From assembly GCF_030936135.1 (NCBI RefSeq), contig NC_082596.1, positions 13,058,155 through 13,122,154 on the forward strand: DNA of 64,000 nucleotides. The letters run 5' to 3'. This document shows positions 13,601-25,186 of the stretch, piece by piece. Numbering within the stretch: the stretch's first letter is position 1; each line of letters starts with the position of its first letter. A program made the position numbers and the translations under genes. The notes beneath the pieces are model-generated. The model made no database searches. It was not told where the DNA came from and was given only the letters and a program-made list of their open reading frames with translations. This stretch comes from Gavia stellata (lineage: Eukaryota; Chordata; Aves; Gaviiformes; Gaviidae).

Positions 13601-16600
13601 AGTATGCTCTCTGAAATTACTGACCACCCAGAAATCCTATCTCCATCCCCTATGCCCACCTCAGGCAGGCAGCATATTGGGAATAACCTTTCTCAACCTT
13701 ACAAATTCTCAGCCCTGAAACAATCTTGCAAGTCAAGTGTAATCACACAGACTTCATGTATTTTTTAATCTGGTTCCACCAAGGTTAAAGCAGTCACTTC
13801 CATTCCCAGTAGCCATACAGGGGCATTGTGCAGAATCCACATTCCTGGCTATGTCCTCTTCAGCTCTTCAGAGTGGTTGCAAGTCTTCTCTGAAGATAAT
13901 GTGATGGGCTATGAGAAGATGTTATTTGAATATACATGATATTCAAGCAGTAGCAAAGTATACTGCATACACACACACACACACACACCCCCCTGCTAAG
14001 GTACACTGCTATGTAGAGAGTTTTAAAAATCTTCCTAAAATCCAAACTATTCTCAGCTGTTCTCTCAAAAAACGAATTAAGGAAACTTACAAAGCTTCTG
14101 CCAAATATGAGCCTGGGAATTAAGATTCATATTCTTATTGCATACTAAAAATCAGTGGCTCTGTAGCAATATTGCTTTTATGGCACTTAGTTTCCCTTCT
14201 CCTTGATAACCTCTCTGTGCTCCACATTTTCTACACTATCTTGTCTTCTCTTTCCTCAGGCGATATCTACCTCAGCACCTTTCTCTCTATCCTATTAATC
14301 TCTCACCATTTGAAAGGTACCAACCACATTTCCTTCAGCGATGGTCTGAGGCACAGCTTATCAAATTGTGACAACTTTTGTCTGCCGTTACGTGCCTCTG
14401 AAGCTTCCTGCTTCTATTGCAGCTGTGAAGAAGATCTTGTGTGCCCAAAAACTTGCCTAATTCTTCCTTTTGCACTGGTTGGTCTAAAAAGAGATGGTGT
14501 TTTAACTTACATACCTTGTCTTGACTTAATAATTTATTTTTTTTTTAAAAGAAACATTTACATAGTGATTTGCCTTAGGATGCCAGAACAACTGCGCTCG
14601 GTGCTGCAGTTTGTCTGCAGTGTAGGGAGTGACAAGTTTGCAGCACCAACATCCTCATTAGGTCGGGCGGATTTAGAGGTCCCTGCAGCCTGGTAACTGT
14701 ATTGGCATAACAGCTTTTCTGCTAAAGGACTTACTCAAAAAATATAACTGCATATAACTATGAATTACTTATTCTACAAATAGGAAATGAGGAAAACCAA
14801 ACCGGTGGTAATACTTTGACTTAAATTTGAGGTGACTCAAATTTTGCCCTTTAATGAAACTAGTCACTTTATGCTTTACCAGTTGGGTCATGGCAAGCCA
14901 ATATATAAACTTTCAGGGAGTTATGATGACATAAGAGACTGCTGGCATGAGTCTGCTCCATTTGAGTCAACAACAAGAGGTGATCAGTGAAAGCACAGCA
15001 CAGATTATGGATAAAAACTAACATCCCAATAAAAATGTAGTGAAAATTGTAGATGCGTTTAAAAATCACAAATGACGTGCTAGAATCTTCTCCACCTAGT
15101 TCCTTTGGTCATGTTCACCATTTTTACACCTTTTCAAACTGAAATGTTACTCGTTCTTTTGCCACGGCTGAGAAATGATTTAATTAGACTTCTCTCCAGC
15201 TTTTGCAATAAAAGGACTGAGATCATCGAAATAGGAAGCCAGTAGGTTTGTCTATTGGCCCAGCCTTGCTCTGCTGAATTCTCTGGTTGCTAGCCCAGCA
15301 CCACCTCATAACCGTGATGTTTGATTGCTATATCTGTTGAAACAGCTTGCTCTGGGTCCCTGCTGCAAAGCAATCTGAACTCAGGAGATGTCTCTCACCA
15401 TCTCTCCGAATCGCCCTAGTGTGTGCTGTACGTTCCTTTTTTCCAGCATTGAAATGCTCTTGACTAGAAGGGTTCAATTCTGCAGCCACTGACAGATAAA
15501 AATGCTTGTGGCATCACCTGCCCCATCTCAATATGTCCCTTAAGGTGTTATTTGAAGCAATAGCTCATATCCAGGCTCAAAGAAGCATCTGCAGATCTCC
15601 TGGTGAGGATGGGCTGGTGAGGTCCTCACGTCAGGTGCTGCAGTGGGCTGTGGGGGGGTGAGCGCAAGCAGCTGTCTGTCTGTCTTCTGCTCTGCCTCAC
15701 AGTGCCTGTGCCACCATACCAGTGCAAATGGGGCATCTGATGTTGGTCCTTCCTTGATGTCTCCGTGGAGATGTTCCTACATGCTACCCACTGCTTCAGA
15801 ACTGCACCTGGTGATCCTGGATGGGGGAAATGGGTCTCCTGGGCTGCAGCCACACTGCAGAAGTTTAGAGAAGCTTTTTTTTTTAAGAGAGATTTGTTGT
15901 TTTGGGGTTTTTTTCCCAGTCATCGTCTTGAGTCCTGCACAACAAAAGTCTGAAAATGTGAAATACTGAAACCAGTAGCAGCTTTTTCATCATGGAGCTT
16001 TTGATCATAGTGGCACTTTCTTTACTGTGTGTTCAGTTTCCTCCTTCATACAAAACTATCAGAAGCACATATATTTGATGAAAGGCAACAGAGTTTTTTT
16101 TCCAAAGCCTTCAGCAGCAAGGTTACTTACTCTCAATCTGTTCACTGTTTGAAGTCCAGCAATCTCAAGCCCCACACACATCAGAAATGAAAGTCCAACC
16201 GTGTTCAGCAGTAGCAGAATTGCTTCCTCGTGTGATGCTTTCCTAGACCAGGGGCTGAATGCTGGCAGAGAGTCACTTCAGATTAATGTTTAAGCTGTGC
16301 CAGGGATGACTGACCACACAAACCATTTGTCTGTTTGGTAATTAGTTGAGCATGAGTGCTCTGACATACCAATGTTTCAGGAGCTCTGCTCTGATGGTGG
16401 GTCTCACCGTGAGAGCTTTGCAGGGTGCGAGCAGGACGCGCACCAGCTGCACGCAGCTCAGCACTCACCAGCTCTCGCCATTCAGAGCTGCACTCCCTTT
16501 GCTTCCCTTTCAGTGAGGTACATGGTAGCAAGTGAAACAGACCCACAAGGATTCCTGTGTAAAAGACCTTACGACCCTGGGATGAAAGGTATTTTGATGG

Positions 16601-19600
16601 ATTAAGAAAAGGAGATCAGTCATGCATATTCATAAGTCAAGAGCCCAGTGAAAGCTCTGAGTTAATGTAATTATAAGCAGTGCAATCAAAGAGCTCTCAC
16701 GTATGAAGTACTTTCAAGCTGCCCCAGGTTAAAATAACATTTTTTACTGACAAATTTGCCTTCCCCCCTCAAAAGCACTGACAAAACAATACTGCATGTT
16801 TTTCTGAGGCAGGGATCATCATTTCTTTAACTTAGTACCAAGAGAAACTGCCAGTGGTTTTGAATCAACTGTGAGAAACTTGCATAAAGACCTGCAAAAG
16901 TACTGAAATGCCATCGGGCCCACAGCACTGGGATGAGATCAGATCATGTAGGGGTGGGCTAGTGCTGTCAAAGGCTGATCCTGATTAATGCCGAGGAACC
17001 TCGGCAGCATCAGAGCCCGTCCTCCGTCACACATCCCACAGGGCACCTCAGTCCAGCTGGTAAGTCTGCTCCTGTCATGCTCAAGCTGCTCTGAAACCCG
17101 GCGGTAGCAGGACCAGCTGCGAAATTTGGAGCTGGTTCCTGCTCTGTGCTCCTGCTGTGGGCTGGGATGTGCAGGAGCTGGCTTCCTCCGCTGGGTCTGA
17201 TTTGTGCCTCCAAACCTTCTTGTAAAATGCACTTTCTGTAGTTCATTTTCACTTACTTCCAAGCAGGCTGCATGTTTCCCAGTCCCAATGACTGCAGAGA
17301 TGTGATCCACCTGCTTTTATCCTTTAATTTACAGCCAATAACTGAGGAAAGTCAGTAATACAGGCTCAGTAAATAACATGCTATGGGTGCTTCACACCAT
17401 ACAAGGCAACGATGAGCCCAGTTAAACCAGGTGTGCGTCTACTTTTCATTGCTGGTGGAAGATGAGCTTGCTGTATCAGTATTTAGAATTAAAGAAAAAC
17501 CTGCGAGGTTGCTTTCTTCCAAGGGAATTACTCGTCTGTTCTTGCAGTACTGGGAACGAGCGGCACAGGGGAAAAGAAACAGGGGTTTTAGCAGATCACT
17601 TGGCAATGGTTGAATGTTTAATTTTAGCAGTGAGTGAAAGCTGATTTGGAAACCTTGTTGTCTTGTGATCAGAGACATCAGGGAAAGCCTTGTGCCCTTG
17701 AAGCATGCAGCGGAGAGGTCTGAAAGCTGGGAGTGACCCAAAGGTAGTTAACAGGTGGGATTCGTGTCACACGCTCTGCTCATCCTTCAGCCCTGTCGGA
17801 TGGGATCAGTTAACAAAGCAAGGCATGATCAGCAGGGCTTGTTAAGTATTCTGGCTTTTCCAAGACCAGACTCAAATAGTGAATCAATATTTCTCTCCCC
17901 AGGTGTCAGTCCCCCAGCCTGTTTGCGAGGTCCTCAGGATTCTCACGGTGACTCATGAGGAACTTCCTCACAGGGGGAGGAAAATGAATGGGAGCAAATT
18001 CAGAGTCAAACCCATCGCTTTTTGCAAAGATACTGAAATGTAAGTGACAGCAGCAGTCAATGTTCAGCTTTGTGTGCAGCAAGATAATCTTCTTGCCATG
18101 AATAAATTAGCATATTTGAATACTAACCAAGGGGAACAACCTTTCAGGCAGATGTCAGACCTTTTTTATTCTGTTCCTAAAAAAGGTTTTGTGTCTGGCA
18201 CAAGTGGTGGAGTGTCTGGGGTCTGACACACGCCCAGATGCCACAGGGAATTCAGTCAGCACCCCAGTGACTACAGGTGCAAGTGCAGATTCCCTTTTTG
18301 GGTCCAAAGGATAACCTAACACCTGCTGAGAAATAATTTGCCTGAAGTAGTAAGAAATGGATTTGGCAAGGGGGCATTCAGCAGAGCAAGATCTCACAGT
18401 CTGGAGTGTGTTTGTGATACAGGCGCCCAAGGATTGATGCAAGAAGCCTGGACCGTGACCGTCATACGGCTTTGTGCACAGCTCTGCCACCGTCCCTGCC
18501 AGCGGCTGCTGGGTCCACCGCCAGGTTCGATGGCTCATGGTCCAACCTGATACAGCAGCCCCAAGTTGTGGTCAGTCTGTGCTTCCCTGTCCCTGAATCC
18601 AGCTTACTTCTCTAACCTCTGAATGGGAACAGGAACACTAAAGTAAATCTATACAATTTCAGCCCCAAAATCGGAGGAGATTCGGGGGAAAGTGAGGTTC
18701 TTGGAAATGAAGATGTTTTGGGACTTGACCCAGGGGGCTGCAAGGGCTCTACAGTCACTAGAATTTTAGAGGGCTGTAATGGGATTTGGACCACAAACAT
18801 AGTTGTTCCCAAACTTTCCCTTTTTAGCTGCCTGCACAATGTTTTGTTTTACAAACCAGAAAGACCCGGATCAAAGCCCATGGATTCAGTAAAAAGGGTT
18901 TGGCCTTGCCATCTTTCCTCTCTCCATCATGGACTTTATAGAAACAAAACTAAAATGCTGACAAAGCATTCCAGCTTCATTTTTCAGGCTGGGAACTTTT
19001 CATGTCCAAAGCTCAAACAACTGGAGGAGCTAATAAATGTATTTCTTGAGCACATGTGTTGGTCCTACCCTCCAAAGGTCTGTCCTGGTGGGCAGTGAGC
19101 ACCACCAGTGAGAGATGCTGATCCAGGGTCACACGGACAGCACTGGAGAAGGCAGATACTCAGCTCTGTTGAGGGTCTACCATGCTCCTGGGAGGGAAAA
19201 TCACAGTGCCTGGCTTTGAAGCCCAGCCTCTGTATTGTCATGTTTTACACATCCAGTCCATAAGTGCTCCTCACAAATAGCTACTCCAGCTCCTTGTGCC
19301 AAGAACAGGAAGACCTGGCCCCAGTACATCAAAATCCACCCATGATCCCAGAGCCGTGAGTGAGCCCTCCTTGTGGTCATGGCTGCTGATGGGGCATCTG
19401 CGTCAGCTGCACCCTGTCAGGAATCAGTCAAAACAGAGCCTGGGTCATGCAAACCATTTCCACATAAAGATATTGAAGGAGGAGAAACGTGTGAACTGAG
19501 CAGAACAAGATGACTCTCACTAATCCTCTGATTAATGGGTTGCTCCGTGTGCATCCATCTGCACGGTGGGTACCAGCTCTGGTTGGTCGAAGGCAGGGCT

Positions 19601-21200
19601 GCTCTCTTGGGTGGTGATATTCACACACCAAGAGACAAGAACATAATGATGGTGTCAACAGGCCGCAGGCTTTTGAAAAGTTCTTTGTTTAGTGTTTCAG
19701 TGAGGTTTTATTGCAATGGCTAATTAAAAGTTCATCACATGCACCAAACCCAGCCAGCGTTTATTTGCTGTACAGTCATATTGAGGCTTTGTCAGTTTAT
19801 TAGAGTTGTGTGCCTCTTTCTGGAGTGGATTAACTATTGCTTATCTGTCAGGAAAAAGAAACATCACTAACAAATAAGTAAACAAAAAAATAAATCCTTG
19901 TCTCTCATGACGTTCCAAGAGCCTTTGGAGTTGCTTTTGCATTTGGGTCTTTTTCTAATATTTTCCTGAAATTTGGCAGGCAGAGCTAAACAGCATGGAC
20001 CAGTGTGCTCTGGGCACGACAAACCTGTCTGGATTTCCTTGTGCCTGAAATCTGTCCCTTAGCCCAGCGGGGGGTTGCAGCTGGAACCGCTGCTCATGTG
20101 TATGAGGTGCTTTGATCAAGGATGAAGGTTTGAGAGGCAGGGCTTCCAAAAGAGGCAGCTGGACTGGCCATAGCCACTTAGGCTGCAGGTAGCAAAAGTG
20201 GGTGAAGGAATCACTCTGAGGTGTGGTAACCCAGGGTGGTCAACTGCCCAGGTTCCAGGAGTGAGGGCACACAGAGACCTTTCTGGATGAGGGCTTAACT
20301 GAAAGCAAATTGGAGAGAATAACAAAGAATTGGAGTAAAAGGAAACTACTGGAGATAGGTGATGGCACTATAACTATACTCTTCAACCATCCCACCTAGC
20401 AATGTAGACATCTGAAGAGTCCTTGGTCTGTATTTTTAATATATTTTTATATATATTACAGTATTTCCCAATCTCCAATGTCTCTGAATTTTGCCTACTT
20501 AATGGATGCCAAATTTCTGTACATGCCTTTCTTAAAATACATTTGGGGAAGAAGTCTTATAGCACTTGCAGAAACCCCCCTGCAAGTCTGCCATGTTTGC
20601 AGTGCATAGGAGGCAAGGGAAAAACACGGGCTGGAGGCAGACATGGAAACTGGAGATAGTTTCCTTCTCCTCTGCCAGCTTCCCCTTCACTCTAGCTTCT
20701 GAGCCAGCAGTTGCGGGCAGCGACTGCGACTTGCTGCTTTCCACCTTGCTCACTGCGGGAGCCAGCTGCTTGCAGAAGGAGTACCAGCCACCAGCACAGC
20801 AAAAGGGGGAGGCATTGATGGCAACAGTGTCCTCCTGCACTGGCAGGTCAAGCACAGCCCTTTCAAGGAGCTGCAATATGAAAAAAGTTCTGTGCTCTGA
20901 TGAGCAGGTAACTCTGAAAGAGCAGGGCTCTGGAATTAGCCCATTAATTAACTGTCAGTGTCACTAGCGAGAGTTCTGCCTGCACCACTCTTTTGTTAAT
21001 GGGAGAGAGGGAACAGCCAGAGATCTTTCCAGCTTGCTCTTAATGAAGGTGGCCTCTGTTAGTGCTGTGGAGTCCTGGAGCCATGGCAGAGGCATCCAGG
21101 CAGCAGACGCATAGTTTCTGCTAATTAATGTAGCTCTGATTAGTCTCTATACCTGCTTGTAGAATTGATTAAAAGAGACACAGCCTGGAAGATTTTTATA
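10626..21200. other. Non-coding, no recognised gene
   Basis: About 10.6 kb without recognisable exons or CR1. It contains a CA microsatellite at 13969-13988. The longest open frame (14172-14696, 174 codons) is hydrophobic, pyrimidine-rich and unlike any family I know. Confidence 0.5.
13969..13988. repeat. (AC)10 microsatellite
   Basis: Ten uninterrupted AC units followed by a short C run. Confidence 0.95.
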
Positions 21201-22365
21201 AATCATAGAGTCATAAAATGGTTTGGGTTGGAAGGGACCTTAAAGATCATCTGGTTCCAACCCCCCTGCCATGGGCAGGGACACCTTCTGCTAGACCAGG
21301 TTGCTCAAAGCCCCATACAACCTGGCCTCAAACATTTCCAGGGATGGGGCATCCACAACTTCTTTGGGCAACCTGTTCCAGTGCCTCACCACCCTCATAG
21401 TGAAGAATTTCTTCCTTATATCTAACCTAAATCTACCCTCTTTCAGTTTAAAGCCATTACCCCTTTTCCTATCACTACATGCCCTTGCAAAAAGTCCTTC
21501 TCCAGCTTTCTTGTAGGTCCTCTTCAGGTACTGGAAGGGTGCTCTAAGGTGTCCCCGGAGCCTTCTCTTCTCCAGACTGAACAACGCCAACTCTCTCAGC
21601 CTGTCTTCATAGGAGAGGTGCTCCAGCCCTCTGATCATCTTTGTGGCCCTCCTCTGGACTTGCACCAACAGGTCGCTGTCCTTGTGGGGGGGGCCCAGAG
21701 CTGAACGCAGTACTCCAGGTGGGGTCTCATGAGAGCAGAGTAAAAGGGGACAATCACCTCCCTCGACCTGCTGGCCACGCTTCTTTTGATGCAGCCCAGG
21801 ATATGGTTGGCTTTCTGGACAGCAAGCACACATTGCTGGGTTATGTTGAGCTTCTCATCAACCAACACGCACAAGCCCTTCTCCTCAGGGCTGCTCTCAA
21901 TCCATTCTCCACCCACCATGTATTTGTGCTTGGGATTGCCCCAACCCATGAGCAGGACTTTGCACTTGGCTTGTTGAGCTTCATGAGGTTTGCATGGGTG
22001 CACCTCTCAAGCCTGTCAAGGTTCCTCTGGATGGCATCCCTTCCCTCCAACGTGTCAACTGCACCACACAGCTTGGTGCAATCGGCAAACTTGCTGAGGG
22101 TTCACTCAATCCCACTGTCTATGTAGCCGACAAAGATGTCAAACAGTGCCGGTCCCAATATTGACCCCTGAGGAATGCCACTCATCACTAATCTCCACTA
22201 GGACATCAAGCCGTTGACTGCAACTTTTTAAGTGCAACCATCCAGCCAATTCTTTATCCACCGAGTGGTCCACCCGTCAAATCCATGTGTCTCCAATTTA
22301 GAGACAAGGATGTTGTGCAGGACAGTGTCAAATGCTTTGTGCAAGTCCAGGTCATCCTTTCTCCA
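21201..22365 (-). mobile_element. CR1 LINE, 5'-truncated, with 3' tail
   Basis: A minus-strand copy of about 1.17 kb. Its 3' end, at 21201, carries degenerate octamers (ATTTTATG, ACTCTATG). The ORF2 end is readable as 180 codons over 21291-21833, with [20 protein letters not shown] and [21 protein letters not shown] run of eight G (21686-21693, plus strand) coincides with a frame change to the upstream CR1 frame (21635-22003 and 21841-22050). The 5' end stops inside the reverse-transcriptase region (equivalent of the DFSKAFDT motif). Confidence 0.92.
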
Positions 22366-24536
22366 TCAGAAATACGTGAAAAGTTGTTATTTGTTTGCTT
22401 TTGAGATGGGGACTTACTTAATTAGAAAGTGGAATGGAGAGGTGATTGTCATATACCAAATATCTGGGAGCCTGGAACCAGATGTTGGGTTGAGCTTTTC
22501 CCCAGTCACAAATAGCTGATAGAAAATGTATAAATTAGTCTGGATGGAGACAGCAGTCTGCACTTCGGAGCTGAAGGCAAACAGGCTATTCAGCCAAGCT
22601 CATAAATATCCCTTTTGTGCTCACAGCTGGTACACAGAGCAATGAGGAGCTCCTCCTGACAATCTAAAGTCGTTTCTGTGACTAACGTGTGGAAGAAACA
22701 AATTTTTATATCACCTCATCAGTGGATTTGTTTCTTCCAAATGTAAAAGTAATTTTAACATAGTCATTAGTCACTACAAGACCAATCTGCTGGGTGCAGT
22801 GCAGTTCGCGGGCTGGGAGCAAGGCACAGAATATTCTGCGGAAAGCAGGTCAGGGCAGACACCCTGCAGACCCCCCCTGACCCCGCTGGCTTCATAACAA
22901 TGACCAAACCACCTTCCCAACAAACACCTCAGAAGCAGCAGCATCTACAGTGTTACAAGGTATTTCTGTGCTTTGTGGAACAATTAGGTGCACTGAGATG
23001 AAGATTTATTTTATAATATTCCATGTAGGACGGATACAGCTGTCTCTTATCTATATGGACAACAGAGTGGTGACAGTTAAACATGAAAGGCTCTAGGGTG
23101 CCTTTTGGTGAGGAATAAGATTCAAAGGTCTGGGTAATGCCTTCCTTTTTCTGATATGTCCTTAATATATCCTGGGCGGTGGTGACCACCTTTCTTTGTG
23201 TTGAAATCAGAGTGGAAGCAGAGGACACCTTGCACTTACTGCAAGGTGCCAGGACTGGCTTGAGATGGTCTAATACATGCAGTGTGAAAAGGGAGACCTC
23301 CAGGGGGTAGGTGTAATGGTAGGGAGACCCCCAGGTGTTGAACCTTCAGAGAAACTGAGTTCTGGGGCTATGATCACATGAACATCAAACATAGTGCCTT
23401 CAAACCTTTTCTGAGTGGGAAAGAAATCTCTTTACAGGTAAAATCTCTTCAGCTTGTCCAGAATCTTAACTTTCGAGAAAGCTTGGGGGAAAAAAAATGC
23501 AAAAAACCCAAAACAAACCCCCAAACTAAACAAAAAATACCCAACTCCCCAAATCCAGGAGATCCAGGCTGTTTCATATTGGACTTAATAAACATGAAGA
23601 ATTAAGTCTGCCAAGAGGCACAGAGCTGTCAAATTTTTTGCCTCAGAAGAGTGATAACTGCAGGATAAAGATGTATACACTCTGTTTTGGAGCTTAGCTT
23701 TTCCCGTGTCCTTTGCTTTGTAGGATAAATTGTTCTGCCAATCCACAAATTCAATATTCAGTACATTAATGGAGTCTAGCTATTAATGGCCACTCTCAGT
23801 ATGCTTATCCCACCAAAACTGAGTATGCTATCCATAAATTCTGCCAGTCACATTGCTATCTTCCCTTTTTAAAATGTTTGCAAGAAGTGAAAAAAAAATA
23901 AAAAGACTAAGCTTTCAAAAGAAAGTATCCCTTCCTTACAGACTAAAAATTGGAGGATACATTTTTGAAAGCTGTCCTTTCACCTTTATCACAATTTGGT
24001 TGATAGTTAGGTGTCTCTACATGGGAATTTTTACAGATTTAATCAGTTCTTGATGCTTTTCATGGTTTGCATGAAAACCTGACTCTCTGTGCCCTCTCAA
24101 AAGCCAAAGAGGAGTCCAGGGCAGAGCCAGGAAATGGTGTCAGATCACTCTGTTTTGGTGCTTTTCTACACAGAGAATTCAAACGGCAGCACCTGGCCTG
24201 ACACCTGGTTATGTCCCTGTGTAGGAAAGGACTGGTCTGACTCTTAGATGAAGCCTGGTTTATCCTGAAAGCTTTAGTCTCCCTGAAACATTTCAGGGAT
24301 ACAGGTTGATAGAGTAGCTTGTTTTCAGTCAGTCACAATTCCCCTGGATTGACCGGCTGAGCCATCTGTTTTGTGACATTTCTGGCATTTCGGAGCAGGT
24401 ATGGAGGTGCCAGCTGCTATGCTGCAGCCGCGGCTGTGCAACCACAGCTGTGCAACCACAGCTGCTGACGGATGCATTTGAGAGACCTGTAGTTCAGCAT
24501 AAGTAGCCAGTGGCCCAGGAGCAAATTAGATTGACA
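22366..24536. other. Non-coding between two CR1 copies
   Basis: No exon or known repeat recognised. A perfect 14-bp tandem duplication, CTGTGCAACCACAG, lies at 24434-24461. Confidence 0.55.
24434..24461. repeat. Perfect 14-bp tandem duplication
   Basis: CTGTGCAACCACAG occurs twice back to back with no mismatch, about 75 bp before the CR1 copy at 24537. Confidence 0.9.
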
Positions 24537-25186
24537 GCCGGCTGAAGATGAGCCAGCAGTGTGCCCAGGTGGCCAAGAAGGCCAACGGCATCCTGGCCTG
24601 TATCAGAAATAGTGTGGCCAGCAGGAGCAGGGAGGTGATCGTGCCCCTGTACTCGGTGCTGGTGAGGCCGCACCTCGAATCCTGTGTTCAGTTTTGGGCC
24701 CCTCCCTACAAGAAGGACATTGAGGTGCTGGAGCGTGTCCAGAGAAGGGCGATGAAGCTGGTGAGGGGTCTGGAGCACAAGTCTTGTGAGGAGCGGCTGA
24801 GGGAGCTGGGGTTGTTCAGTCTGGAGAAGAGGAGGCTGAGGGGAGACCTCATCGCTCTCTACAACTACCTGAAAGGGGGTTGCAGAGAGGTGGGTGCTGG
24901 TCTCTTCTCCCAAGTGACGAGTGACAGGACAAGAGGAAATGGCCTCAAGTTGCACCAGGGGAGGTTTAGACTGAATATTAGGAAAAATTTATTTACTGAG
25001 AGAGTGGTGAGACACTGGAACAGGCTGCCCATGGAAGTGGTGGAGTCACCATCCCTGGAGGTGTTCAAGGAATGTGTGGACGAGGCATTGTGGGACATGG
25101 CTTAATGGGCATGGTGGTGTTGGTTGATGGTTGGACTTGATGATCTTACAGGTCTTTTCCAACCGTAGTGATTCTGTGATTCTGTG
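24537..25186 (+). mobile_element. CR1 LINE 3' end with intact terminal ORF2 segment and tail
   Basis: A plus-strand, 5'-truncated copy. The last 185 codons of ORF2 are uninterrupted (24548-25105): [40 protein letters not shown] and [20 protein letters not shown], then a stop. The short 3' UTR ends in two exact ATTCTGTG octamers (25171-25186). The open frame and clean tail suggest it is younger than the other copies in the 3' desert. Confidence 0.95.

Noticed and set aside
21641..22126. Plus-strand open frame of 161 codons
   Set aside because: It is antisense to the CR1 ORF2 on the minus strand, so a shadow.
24494..24955. Minus-strand open frame of 153 codons
   Set aside because: Antisense shadow of the CR1 copy at 24537-25186.
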